From Euprymna scolopes (Eukaryota; Mollusca; Cephalopoda; Sepiida; Sepiolidae): a stretch of 64,000 bases of DNA. Every line of letters begins with the position of its first letter. Within the stretch, counting starts at the first letter, position 1. Positions 38,242 through 48,548 of the stretch are shown in pieces. The position numbers and the translations under genes were made by a program. The notes under the pieces were generated by a model. The model was not told the origin of the DNA, did not search any database, and worked only from the letters and a program-made list of their open reading frames with translations. Where the stretch lies: the NCBI GenBank assembly GCA_024364805.1, contig CM044518.1:24069601-24133600 (forward strand), given 5' to 3'.

Positions 38242-39671
38242 GGCGTAATATTCAATGACCTTTTAATGTACTATTTTGTGCGAGGATATCGTCTCGTTAT
38301 CAAGTACTGTAGTGCCATTTCGTTCGATATTATTCTATATACAATATTTTATCTCCTTTTAACTGACTTATAAAACATTATATCTTGGTTCGTAATCATA
38401 ACATAATCGCAGGCATTGCTTTTTCTTCTTGAATATAAAGGCATTAGCACCGTAACGAATGTATGCAAATAATATAATTCTTTGATAATTTTTATGCATT
38501 TTGGAAAAAGGCGGAGTTTTAGTTGCTGATATAATGCGGTATAGATTCAATTTCTGACAGCTGATAAAATCAAATTTTAGTCGCAAACTTTGGGCTCCTG
38601 ATGTAAGGATGCCAAATTAAAAATTGGTCAACATTAATATTAAGGCAAGTTGATTTTATTAAAAAAAGAAAAAAATATGAAAAAAAGCTAGGGCTGCGTT
38701 TTTCGTGATAGAAGTGTTGATAGAATTTAAAAATATATTACGTACCAATTATGTTTGAAAGCGAAATTAAAACGTAATATTATGAAAATTAACGAATATT
38801 TATTGTTTCAAATGAATATTTTGGCGTTATCCACTAACGCCAGTTTTTATTTTTACTTTTTTGCTTAGCATGATGTAGAATTAAAGAGAGAATTTTTTTT
38901 TTTTAAATCAGCGTTTGGCAAACGTCATATGAACATCAGGGTGTGTTTTACGTGATAGAAGCGTTAATTAATTTTTAAAATAAAATGCGTATAAAATACG
39001 TTTAAAAGCCAAATTACAACGCAATTACGTCGGAATTTTGCTTTCAAATAAATTCAATATGTATTTTATATTAAACAAGAAAAATACAGGCACCGTATAT
39101 AACATTTTCTAATAAAAACATTGGATGAAGAAAATAGAACGAACTATCTGTACATACCAAGCGTTTACAGTTAAACAAACATAGTGGTGTGTAGATGATT
39201 TATTCAAATACTTTTAAATATACTCAAAATATCTTAAGCTCTATAGTATTTTCTGAGAGTTTACAATATTTTAGATGTTTGCAAGTATAACACATAGCCA
39301 TCTTGATTTCTGAAATTGCAACAAGGATATATAATCTTAGAGCCTTTATGGAAATAAGTCATTGGTTTAATGAAACATTATGTTTTATAACGCAACTGAC
39401 TTTGGCAATAATAAGTTAAATTTAATATAAATTGAATGAAAACCAATTCTGTAAATCAACTTTAAACAATATTTTAACTAGTATACTTTAAATATTTAAA
39501 TTATTAATTTCTATTTAAAGTCCGTACCTTATTCATAAAACAGATTTATTTAATTCAATTTACAAATGAGATAACGTCTCCATTAATGAATTATTTTAAA
39601 TAAATAGGATATATAAAAACTTCCAATATTAAAACGAATGTAAAATTTCGTTTTCAGAATCGAAATGTATG
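37766..39671. other. AT-rich; (AT)n at 38178-38238
   Basis: No gene recognised. An AT microsatellite lies at 38178-38238, followed by a small hairpin (GCGAGGA-tatc-GTCTCGT, 38280-38297). Confidence 0.5.

Positions 39672-39741
<70 letters not shown>
39672..39741. repeat. (AT)n microsatellite
   Basis: About 68 bases of AT. Confidence 0.97.
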
Positions 39742-39745
<4 letters not shown>

Positions 39746-40009
39746 TATGCACTTGTTGTCTATATTAACAACATTGTGAACAGTCAAGCACATAAACAAA
39801 CGAACAGGAAAACGACAATTATATTATCTCTATTTATCAATATACTAGTATATAAAAGAGACAAGGCCTGTGTATTTGTTGTTGTTTTTGTAAATTCCAA
39901 AGTTTTTCTTATGGAAGTTGCTCTGGTAAGGCTTATCAGGATGTATATAAGTACTATTGATATTTAGAAAGCTTATTAGAGGAGGGGAATGTTAAAGTTC
40001 ATTACAATT

Positions 40010-40735
40010 TTATTGCTGTTAAAACAATTAGTGGTGTGTCTTTAGAGGGATTTAAATGATAGCTCTGTTACAGTTCTTATCTCTATTACAGGACGTATCT
40101 CAGTTACAGTCCATATATAAATCACATGTTATCGATACAATTAATATCGGAAGGGCATTCGTCTTCTTTTGGCAATTACATTTAGTTTTCTTGGGCAGGG
40201 GAAAAGGAAATGCTTGAACATCTTTAATTTTCTTATTATTAGAGGTTATGATTGTCTGGGCTAAATTAGGCATTGTATCGTATGGTGTCTTGATAGAACT
40301 TCTCTTAACTAAATTGCTATACCTATACGGGCACCTAAAAGAATTGTCAACAATATTGAAGAATTCCTTGGGGATAGTAGTATTGTAGCTGAAAGGAGGG
40401 TTAAATAAAAGATTATTCTTTCTTCTGGTCCTTTTTCTAGTGAACGATCTATGTTAGTTCGCTTGTGGTTGGTATGTTGACATTATTACTGCTATTACTA
40501 AAATAATTTATGATGTATTTAGATTCTGGACATTCTATGCGTAATTAATGATGGTAATCGGCGAGTTTCTTCATTTTTATGGTGATATCTCATCTTTTCT
40601 GTATAACCCGAATTTCTAAGGGCGTTATCATAATATATGGAGTTTGGATCAAATGTATGTTTGTCCGCTGATACCATAGACATTCTGGTATAGATTGAGC
40701 GTACTATGGATTTGATTATTAAATTGGGGTATTTG

Positions 40736-40783
<48 letters not shown>

Positions 40784-41340
40784 AGCATGAGATTTGGCTT
40801 ATGGTATGGGCTGTGTGTTTCAGAGTTAATTTTAAGTGAGATATCTAAGAAATTAGCTGGTGTCTTGTAAGGTTCACCTGTTATGGAGAGCCCAAGTTAT
40901 TAAAAAAACTATGGGGAGTTTTTAGAATTTGATTATACTCTCTAGGCCTGGCTCTAGTAGCGAGGAGGACATCGTCTCGCTAAAGACCTCCATGGATCTG
41001 CTTGAAATATATCTTAAGCCCCTTTACCAAATCCGTCACCTTAATCGAGTCTGTACCCATGCAGATATCAAAACTATCAGGGGTCTACTTCCAGGCCCAA
41101 TGCTTATTGTCAAAGTAAATGAGAGAATGCCTAACCAGAAAGAATCAGTCAAATTTCTACGTTTGTTAAATTTGAGTCTTTTTTTGCAAAATAAGGGCCT
41201 TATTTAAATGTATAGGGGAAATTAATTGGCAATAATTGATTATGTCAAAATTATTTTTATCATTTATATTAGTGAACCAATTGATAAGTGAGTCAGACTT
41301 TGTCAAAGAGGTAAGCTTACCTTTTTCATTACTGATGGAA
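40010..41340 (-). pseudogene. Penelope-like element: RT to pre-endonuclease region
   Basis: Minus-strand frames give LINWFTNINDKNNFDIINY (RT palm entry), RDDVLLATRARPRE with FNNLGSPIT (the YRDD-type catalytic region), PANFLDISLKINSETHSP, FDPNSIYYDNALRNSGYTEK, NNLLFNPPFSYNT with PKEFFNIVDN, then a Cys-rich segment CNCQKK...ECPSDINC. This order is diagnostic of Penelope-like retroelements, whose RT is related to telomerase and is followed by a GIY-YIG endonuclease. The element is broken in several places and the GIY-YIG part is missing. An (AT)n tract (40739-40781) sits inside it. Its 5' side runs directly into the hammerhead array. Confidence 0.8.
40739..40781. repeat. (AT)n inside PLE remnant
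   Basis: AT microsatellite between the RT core and the YYDNAL block of the PLE. Confidence 0.95.
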
Positions 41341-41477
41341 TAATTGTTCAGCCAACGAGAACAAACAAAGAACATCAATGTAAAAATGCGATGAATTAGG
41401 TACCCGGGACATAGCTCAGAATAAGAGACTTAATCTTCTTATCACGACGTCTCGATTTCGAATCTCGCTTGATTCAG

Positions 41478-41518
41478 CCATTCTGATGAATCGTAGACGA
41501 CGAAACACGTGTCAGTTG
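41478..41518 (+). ncRNA. type I hammerhead, array unit 1
   Basis: CUGAUGA (41483-41489), stem II A-UCG-uaga-CGA-C with one A-C mismatch at its base, GAA (41502-41504), stem III AC/GU with loop ACGU, C17 (41513). All core bases are intact. Stem I is only partly paired (CAUU against AGUUG). Confidence 0.7.
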
Positions 41519-41887
41519 ATAATTATATTTAAAAAATAATTTTATTTAAAAAATAATACATATACCGTTTGGCTCCCCATTTTGGGGCGCCAAACTGATC
41601 CAAGAGTAAAGTATTCCCAACTTGCATGAAGGTAAAAATTCGCTTGCATATTAATAGGTTTCTTATCAGGGAGTCCCAATTTCGAACCTCCCTAGATTCA
41701 GCCACTCTTATTATTCGTAGACGACGAAACACGTTTCAGTGGATAATTATATTTAAAAGGTAAACATTTCCCAACTCGCATTTGGGTAAAAATGAGCTTC
41801 CATATAAATAATTGAATTCATACAATAAGTATCGCTAACAAATACAATCAAAATACATCTACGTAAAAATGCGATAACTTAGTGCTC

Positions 41888-41957
41888 CTGCGAAATAGCT
41901 CAGTGGAAGAGGCGTCGGCTTCTTATTACGGGTGTCCAGATTTCGAATCATACTAGA
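41888..41957 (+). ncRNA. tRNA-like polymerase III promoter head, array unit 3
   Basis: TAGCTCAGTGGAAGAG is an exact box A (TRGYNNARNGG). 'GATTTCGAATC' lies about 43 bases downstream at the box B position (RGTTCRANNCY, 8 of 11). The anticodon-loop region GGCTTCTTA recalls lysine tRNA (CTT), as in known tRNA-Lys-derived cephalopod SINEs, but the stems are decayed. It probably served as an internal promoter rather than as a tRNA. Confidence 0.6.
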
Positions 41958-42402
41958 TTCAGCCACTCTAATGAGTCGTGAACGACGAAACGCGTGTAAA
42001 TGATAATTTATATTTTTAAAATAATACATATGCCGCTCCCCATTTTGTGGTACCAAATTTAACAAAGAGAAAATTATTCCCAAATTCATGCATTAAGTAT
42101 AGCCAAGGAGAACAAACAAACAACTTTAACATGCAATTAATTAGTAATCCTGCGAGATAGATTCAGCCACTGAAATAAGTCTTAGACGAAACACGTCTCA
42201 GTGTATGATTATATTTTAAAAATAATACATATGCCACCCCAATTTGTTAGTACCAAATGGTTAAAGTGAAAAATATATCCAACTCGCATTTAGGTAAAAA
42301 TTCCCTTCCATATAAATGATTGAGTTCATTCAATAAGTATCTAGAGCTCCAACAAATAAACACCATATACCCAAAAATGCAATAAAGTAGTACACCTACA
42401 AG

Positions 42403-42469
42403 ATAGCTCAGTCGAAGAGACATAGGCTTGTTATCACGCGGCCCCGATTTCGAATCTCACTAGATTCAA
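42403..42469 (+). ncRNA. tRNA-like polymerase III promoter head, array unit 5
   Basis: TAGCTCAGTCGAAGAG (one change from box A) and CGATTTCGAATCTCAC at the box B position, directly upstream of the best-preserved hammerhead of the array. Confidence 0.6.
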
Positions 42470-42510
42470 CCACTCTGATGAAACGTAAACGACGAAACAC
42501 GTGTCAGTGG
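42470..42510 (+). ncRNA. type I hammerhead, array unit 5 (best-preserved core and stem I)
   Basis: Stem I 5' strand CCACU (42470-42474), core CUGAUGA (42475-42481), stem II region 42482-42493 (only CG/CG pairs well here; the consensus GUCG/CGAC pairs four), GAA (42494-42496), stem III A-C/G-U with loop ACGU (42497-42504), C17 (42505), stem I 3' strand AGUGG (42506-42510), a perfect 5-bp match. The minimal two-pair stem III resembles that of hammerheads in PLEs and animal satellites, which often work best as dimers; here the tandem arrangement would supply a partner. Confidence 0.75.
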
Positions 42511-43691
42511 ACGATTATATTTTTTAAGTAATAAATATGCTACTCCGTATTTGGGGGCACAACACTGGTCATAGGGAAAATTATTATGGACTCGTATTTA
42601 GGTAAAAACGTGCTTCCATATAAATAATTGTATTCATTCAATAAGTATCGTTAACATAAACAAACAAAATCAATGTCAAAATGAGATAATTTAGTGATCC
42701 TGCGAGATATCTCAGTAGAAGAGACTTAGGCTTCTTATCACGGGGTCCCGATTTCGAATCTCGCTACATTCAGCCACTCTGATGTATTGTAGACGAGGGA
42801 ACACGTGTAAGTGCAAAAAGTATATTTTAAAAATAATATATATTCCGCCCCTTACTTGGGGGTACAAAACTGGTCCAAAGGGAAAATTATTCCCACCTGG
42901 CATTTATGCAAAAATACGCTTCACATAAATATTTGAATTCATTTAATAAGTATCAAAAACAAAGAAAACCTACGTAAATTGCGATAAATTGGCAGACCTT
43001 CGAGATAGCTCTGTGAAAGAGGCTTAAGTTTATTATAACGGGGTTCTGATTTCGAATCTCGCTAGATTCAGTTACTGATTAGTCGTTGACGACAAAACAC
43101 ACATCAGTGGATGATTATATTTTAAAAAAATAATACATATGCCGTTCTCCATTTGAGGGTACAAAAAAGGGAGAACTCGCATTTAGATAAAAAGGCGCTT
43201 CCATATTAAATATTGAATTAATTCAAGTATGGGCAAAAAGAACAGAAAAAAAACTTCTACGTAAAAATTTGAATCTCGCAAGATTCGGACACTCTGATAA
43301 GTCCTAGTGAGTGATTAATTATATATTTTTTAAAAGTCGTGCAAGTGAATAATTATATTTAAAATAATAATACATATAACGCTACCCATTGATGGCATAA
43401 ACTGATCAAAGGGAAAATTATTCCCAACTCGTACTTAGGTAAAAATGCATGTCACATAAATATTTGAATCCATTCAATAACATCGCTAACAAAAACAAAC
43501 AAACAAACAAACAATCAACATCTACGTAAAAATGCAATAAATTAGTAGTCCTGCAAGATAGTCAGTGAAAGATGCTTAGGCTTAGGCTTCTTATCACGGG
43601 GTTCCGATTTCGAATCTCGCTAGATTCAGCTACATGATTAGTCGTAGACGACGAAACACATGTCAGCGGATTATTATATTTTAAAAATAAT

Positions 43692-43694
43692 ATG

Positions 43695-43726
<32 letters not shown>

Positions 43727-43775
43727 TATATATATACATATATATATGCATATATATATATATATATATATATAC
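43692..43775. repeat. TA-rich microsatellite at array end
   Basis: (TA)n with GTAC, GCAT and CATA interruptions directly after the last array unit. Confidence 0.92.
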
Positions 43776-44159
43776 ATACATATAAATATTCTAAGTTTTC
43801 ATTTTCTTCTTGTAAACCGCAAGCAATAAGCGGACAGACATTCTGCTTCATGTAAAATGAGTGTGCAAATATGTTAAAAACAGTGCAACGCGTTTAGAAC
43901 GTTTCGCTTTGAGATAAGTAAAACGAAACAAACCCTTTTGTCCGAATTTTTGTTATGTGAGCGCCCTCTATTTTTTTACGCAAAGTAAATTGTAGATCAT
44001 GTTCCTTGAGTGTCGTAAATTCGACATAATAAAGGAAGGCTTAAGGCCTGTTTTTCTTCAGCACCGCAGATTTGATATAATCAAGTAAGGTAAAAGACTA
44101 TCCCAAACCATATTATGCGAGCTTCATTATTTCGGTTCACTTGGGGAAAGTAGCAAATT
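43776..44159. other. unassigned
   Basis: Contains AACGTTTCGCTTTGAGATAAG near 43906, faintly like the hammerhead-like tails elsewhere, but with no usable core. Confidence 0.4.
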
Positions 44160-44206
44160 TGACCAGTTTTGTACCCCCAAATGGAGATCAGCATATGTAT
44201 TATTGG
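44160..44206 (-). repeat. isolated inverted fragment of the hammerhead array unit
   Basis: 'GACCAGTTTTGTACCCCCAAATGG' with 'AGCATATGTATTATT' (read on plus) is the reverse complement of the array-unit body ('AATAATACATATGC...CCATTTGGGGGTAC...ACTGGTC'). It lies ~470 bp beyond the array, in opposite orientation. Confidence 0.75.
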
Positions 44207-45029
44207 AGAGTCTAACGCATCCAGGCATCATGTACTAGGTACTAATATAATCGACAATACAACGACTTTTTCACTCTGGATATGCCATCAGTAAAACAAA
44301 ATTGAGTATCTTTATGTCTGTTAAATCTCCGTGTTTTTATATGTTGATCAGAAAACTTTCGTGAACATGATTTTCTTCTAAAAATGTAGCTTGAATTTTT
44401 TTATGCTTTTAAAATTGATATGTCTCTGCACGCGTTAGGATGGCTAATTTATTAGCCGTTGGCATTATTATATTTCTTTTGTTTCTCCCACAAAGATATG
44501 ATAATCCAGAAATTTGATTGGCCTTATTTTCTTATCATCTAAGCGACAATAATTTTTCTCAATTTTCTATCTCACCCTCTGTCTCTATCTCTTTCTTTGT
44601 CTCTCTCTGTATCTCAGTCTCTTTCTCTCTCTGGCTCTTTGTTGTAAATTGTAATATCAGAGCTGTAATAAGAGATTGTGCGCAGTAATCTAGTTCGATT
44701 GATTTTTCTTTCTTATCACTATTCAGGCTTTATTAGTTTCCTACTATTTTTTTTTCTTTTTGTTATCGGAATATAAAATAAAACAAAAATGTTGAATATA
44801 TTTTTTCTTGGGATCGGGATTTTAATTCAATTTGCATCTGTCTTATACTGGACCATAGTATGATTAACCCGTGATTAACACTTTTATAAAATCATACATA
44901 ATTCGATATTATTTGAATATTTAACCAGCATAGGTTTTCGAATGATATGAGAAGAATTGGTGGCACATTTTTGCTAGTAAACTTTTCTACTAAATTCTTT
45001 GCAGGACTTGTGATCGAAAAATTGTAACA
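44207..45029. other. no recognised gene
   Basis: AT- and T-rich with a CTCT-rich stretch at 44565-44640. Nothing else seen. Confidence 0.5.
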
Positions 45030-45151
45030 CACACACACACAGACACACATATATATATATATGTGTGTGCATGTGTGTGTGTGTGTCTGTGTGTGTGCTT
45101 GTGTATGTGTACGTAGGTGTATATATATGTACATATATATGTATATATATA

Positions 45152-45186
<35 letters not shown>

Positions 45187-45212
45187 GTATATATATATAT
45201 ATATATATATAA
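45030..45212. repeat. (CA)n(TA)n(GT)n compound microsatellite
   Basis: CA, TA and GT tracts. The CA and GT parts are complementary, so the block can fold back on itself. Confidence 0.92.
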
Positions 45213-45363
45213 ACTTTGACCATTAACTAATCGAAAGGCAAAATTCTTTTTTTTTTTAAATAAATATATTTATTTATCCAAATGAAAATCGAATTGGTGT
45301 CCTATATATAATCCGTATTAAGGAAGATCAAAATGGTATATTTTCCCTTTATTAGCTTACCAT

Positions 45364-45535
45364 CTATAAGTTTAAGCCATGTTTCATTTCAGAGCAGTTT
45401 CGGATGGTTCGTTGTTCTACACAAGTCGTGAGAGATGACTGATTTGCAGTAGACAGTTCTCGAGTTGGAATCCACAGAGCAAAACATTCTTCCCGGGTTG
45501 AGACGGAGAAAACATATACGAATTTGCTACAGAAA
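45364..45535 (-). repeat. direct repeat flanking copia-like fossil (distal copy)
   Basis: About 160 bp closely matching 48075-48235 in the same orientation (shared 'GGTTCGTTGTTCTACACAAG', 'CAGTAGACAGTTCTCGAG', 'GAGACGGAGAAAACATAT'). The two copies bracket the gag fossil, so they may be remnants of terminal repeats or leader sequence of one LTR element. Confidence 0.6.
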
Positions 45536-45639
45536 GGATTAATAAATATGGAAAAATTCTGGTTTCTGATTGGTTGGAACATGAATTAATTCGATTCGTC
45601 AGTTCCTAGCAGCATCCTTTAAAAATAGAATCTCCCTTT

Positions 45640-46790
45640 TAGGCAGGATAATACCCCATCATAACACTGTTGTGATGGGATGTGTCTTCTAGCGGCTTCG
45701 GCTGCAGGGAGACAGGATAGCACAAGTCAAGGATTCGTCACTTGACACTCAGCCCAACAGGCGTGGGGCCGTGAACCGGCCCAGCACCTGTTGGACTGAG
45801 GTACGCCGCCTGGGTAATACCTAGGAGGTCCACCCTCCCAGGCCTTACCACCGGGTTACCGGTGGGGCAAGTTTATTGCTTGTTGCCTGAGGCGCCCCGA
45901 CCGGGGAATGCCGACGGGGTTACTCAGGCAATTTTTAAAATTGCAGGAGTGTCCCTACTTTAGGGGAGCCTGCGGAGTTACCACTTTCCGGCGTTGTTCC
46001 ATATAATTCTGATGGCTGCAGCATTTAAATAAATACCCCATTATATCACGGTATGATGGGGTGTGTCTCCTAGCGGCTTCGGCTGCAAGAAGACAGGGTA
46101 GAGTACTCGTCAAGGATGCGTTCTTGATACTCAGCCCGACAGGTGAGGGACCGGGAACCGGTCCAGCACCTGTCGGACTGAGGTACACCGCCTGGGTAAT
46201 ACCTTGGAGGTCCACCCTCAGGCATTGCCACCGGGCCTTCCATTGAAGTTCATTGCTTACTGTTTGAAGCGCCCCGACCGGGGAATGCCGACGGGGGTAT
46301 TCAGTCAATGTTTGCAATTGCAGAAATTCCCCTCATTTAGGGGAGACTGCTTTGACCCTCACCTTCCGGCCTTGTGCCAAATATTGCTGTGGTTGGTAGC
46401 AGTATAAATATATTACCCATTATATCACGTTGGGGATGTGTGTTTCTTAGCGCCTTCGACTAAAGGGAAACAGGGTAGAGTACTCGTCAAGGATTCGTTC
46501 TTGACACTCAGCCCGACAGGTGAGGGAACCGGACAACACCTGGCGGACTGAGGTACACCGCTTGGGTACTACCTAGGCGGTCCACCCTCACAGGCCTTGC
46601 CACCGGGCTTGCGGGTGGGGCAAGTTTATTGCTTGTCGACTGAGGCGGCCCTACATGGACTGCCGACTGGTGTCTAGGCATTTTTTTTAGGCGAGAGTTC
46701 CCCTTCTTCAGGTGAGCTATCCTGTTCTGTACTTTCCTTGTGTCACATTTTGCTGCGGTGCACAGCGAATAAATATCTACCCCCCATTAT
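45640..46790 (+). repeat. GC-rich structured tandem array, ~370-390-bp units x3
   Basis: Units start at about 45645, 46034 and 46412 with a 'TACCCCATTATATCAC' motif. They contain, in order: a hairpin with GCGGC-UUCG-GCUGC inside a GUCU/AGAC stem; CTCAGCCCGACAGGTG with its partner CACCTGTCGG enclosing an inner GGACCG/CGGTCC stem; ACCGCCTGGGTAATACC; CCACCGG/CCGGTGG; and CCCCGACCGGGGAATGCCGAC. The block is far richer in GC than its surroundings. No open frame is conserved across units. It resembles no family I can name. Confidence 0.85.
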
Positions 46791-47489
46791 ATTCCAAACA
46801 TTTTGTTACACCACATATTTTTTTATAATGGGCAAGTCCCTTGTGTTCATTCTGCTAAAAAATAATATATATTTTTATATTCAATTTTACATGACAAAAT
46901 TAGAAATCATTTGGCCTTAAAATTTTAGCATGTAAAAAGAGTCTATTTTAATAGTGTTTAAATGTAAAACAGATATTTATGAAGAGAAGAGAACAAAAGA
47001 AAAATGGAACCTATTTTTACCTTAAGAAGGAACATGAAAAAGAAACCATGTTTTAAATTTAATCATGTAGTTTTGTTAAAAAAGCGCATACATATATAGA
47101 TATCAATAAATACATATAAAAGAACATATATGCAATATGTACCCGCTTAATTTTTTTGGTGTTTTTAATTAAAACAATGCCAATAAAAAAATAGGACATT
47201 TTTAATAAATAAGAAAACTACTGTACACAAAAAAAATCAAACTCAATAGTAATTTATGCGCGTCTTAAAATACGCATGCAAAAAGTATTTGTCGAAAAGA
47301 AAATTCGCACATAATATATTTGCCACAAAATGATTCCAAAATTATTTGTCAAAAACGAAAATTCCAAAGGAAAGGTTTTAAGAAATTACTTGTTTTTTAC
47401 GTCTTTTATTTCAGTCAAAGTATTACATACACATTAGTGGAGTAATTTTTTAATACAAACAAAATGTGTGCAATTCAACGTTTTGCCCA
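46791..47489. other. AT-rich, nothing recognised
   Basis: AT-rich spacer between the GC-rich array and the gag fossil. No element recognised. Confidence 0.5.
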
Positions 47490-48060
47490 TGACTATTTTT
47501 TTTCTGTGAACATTTTTCCAATTTCCTCGTAAATTCTGAGTGCTACGTTGAATTGGTTAAAAGTCATGAGTCTTTCTTTCTGCGCTATCACGGTGGTAAA
47601 TGGCTTGAAAGCACTCGGTAATTCTCTAAGGACCATGGAAATTAACAGACTGTCGCTTATAATTTCACCAGACATTTTTAAAGAGTTTGCAGTCGTTTCG
47701 ACTCTTATAATATAACCAGTAATGGTTTCGGCTTCTATTCGTTTTAGAGAGGTCAGTTCAGTATATAGAGAAATAATTCTGGGGTTTCCTTTCGATAAAT
47801 AATTTTCTCTCGATATGTTCAATGATTTGAAACTCTCGTCCAGGGCTTCTCTCATTACCAATGATACACTTCGGTAGGCCATCTAAGAAGTATTAATTGC
47901 GCAAAGACAGTTGCGTTCTCTTCAATAAATTCGAAGTCGTTTCTGTTTTCAGGTTGTGTTTGTAGTACTCTGTGTAGCTTTTGAATTCGTAGATATCCCA
48001 GAAACTTCACTTGCCACAATTCGAATTTTGATTTGGATCCATCGGAATAAAGACGCACGT
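47490..48060 (-). pseudogene. Ty1/copia-like gag fossil
   Basis: The minus strand reads RLYSDGSKSKFELWQVKF, LGYLRIQKLHRVL, NPRIISLYTELTSLKR, SLLISMVLRELPSAFKPFT and MTFNQFNVALRIYEE. This is the gag-like (UBN2/DUF4219-type) polyprotein start of Ty1/copia LTR retrotransposons in molluscs. Only this front part is present. It is broken, and no protease, integrase or RT of the same element was recognised. Direct repeats lie at 45364-45535 and 48075-48235, and a GC-rich tandem array lies between the distal repeat and the gag piece. The element looks old. Confidence 0.8.
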
Positions 48061-48074
48061 TGGGTCCATAACCT

Positions 48075-48235
48075 CTAGAATGTAAGACATGTTTAGTTTC
48101 AGAACAGTTTCCGATGGTTCGTTGTTCTACACAAGTCCTGAGAAATCACTTGTTTGCAGTAGACAGTTCTCGAGTTGGAATCCATGAAGTAAAATATACT
48201 TACGTGTTGAGACGGAGAAAACATATGGTTATTAT
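48075..48235 (-). repeat. direct repeat flanking copia-like fossil (proximal copy)
   Basis: Lies just upstream of the gag fossil on its strand and matches 45364-45535. It could be part of a terminal repeat or of the leader. Confidence 0.6.
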
Positions 48236-48548
48236 TTCCAATAAAAATACAAGATTTTTAAAGAAAAAATTGCCATGAGGCTGCAAATAAGGGATTGGGG
48301 GAAAGGTCGGTTATGACTAATGCTGTCAAAGCTAACTTCGCTAGATCCTACTTTCTCTCTACACTCAATATAATACCTCATTTATACTATACATCCTTCT
48401 CCAAGCAACAAAAAACGCATACTACAACTAACCTACTGAAACACAATGGAATACAATATGTAAAAGTCGATGAAGACAAGAAAAGTGATATTTACAACGA
48501 AAAGAAAGGAAACGGTGTTTGTATTAAGACCCCCCCCTTTGGAATTTT

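Larger units (their letters stand above)
41340..43690 (+). repeat. tandem array of tRNA-like + hammerhead units (retrozyme-like), ~300 bp x9
   Basis: Nine diverged head-to-tail units. The consensus order is: tRNA-like head with box A TAGCTCAGTGG and box B-like ATTTCGAATCT about 43 bases later; GATTCAGCCACT; a hammerhead core (CTGATGAGTCGTAGACGACG then AAAC); ACGTGTCAGTGG; and an AT-rich body including 'CCCATTTGGGGGTACCAAA' and 'AATTGAATTCATTCAATAAG'. The hammerhead positions (CGAAAC) are 41501, 41725, 41986, 42187, 42493, 42797, 43093, a deleted copy near 43305, and 43652. Complete units are spaced 296-306 bp and shorter spacings reflect internal deletions. There is no coding frame. Metazoan retrozymes have this layout, but I cannot assign a named family. 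Confidence 0.85.

Noticed and set aside
38270-38320. Hairpin GCGAGGA-tatc-GTCTCGT after an AT tract as another hammerhead
   Set aside because: On the minus strand the first core box is UUGAUAA and the second lacks GAA, so two core parts fail.
43895-43930. AACGTTTCGCTTTGAGATAAG as a minus-strand hammerhead
   Set aside because: A stem III and GUU site can be drawn, but the CUGANGA box is absent.
46061-46407. Open frames in the GC-rich array on both strands, up to 120 codons
   Set aside because: Open because stop codons are rare in GC-rich DNA; the frames are not kept between the three units.
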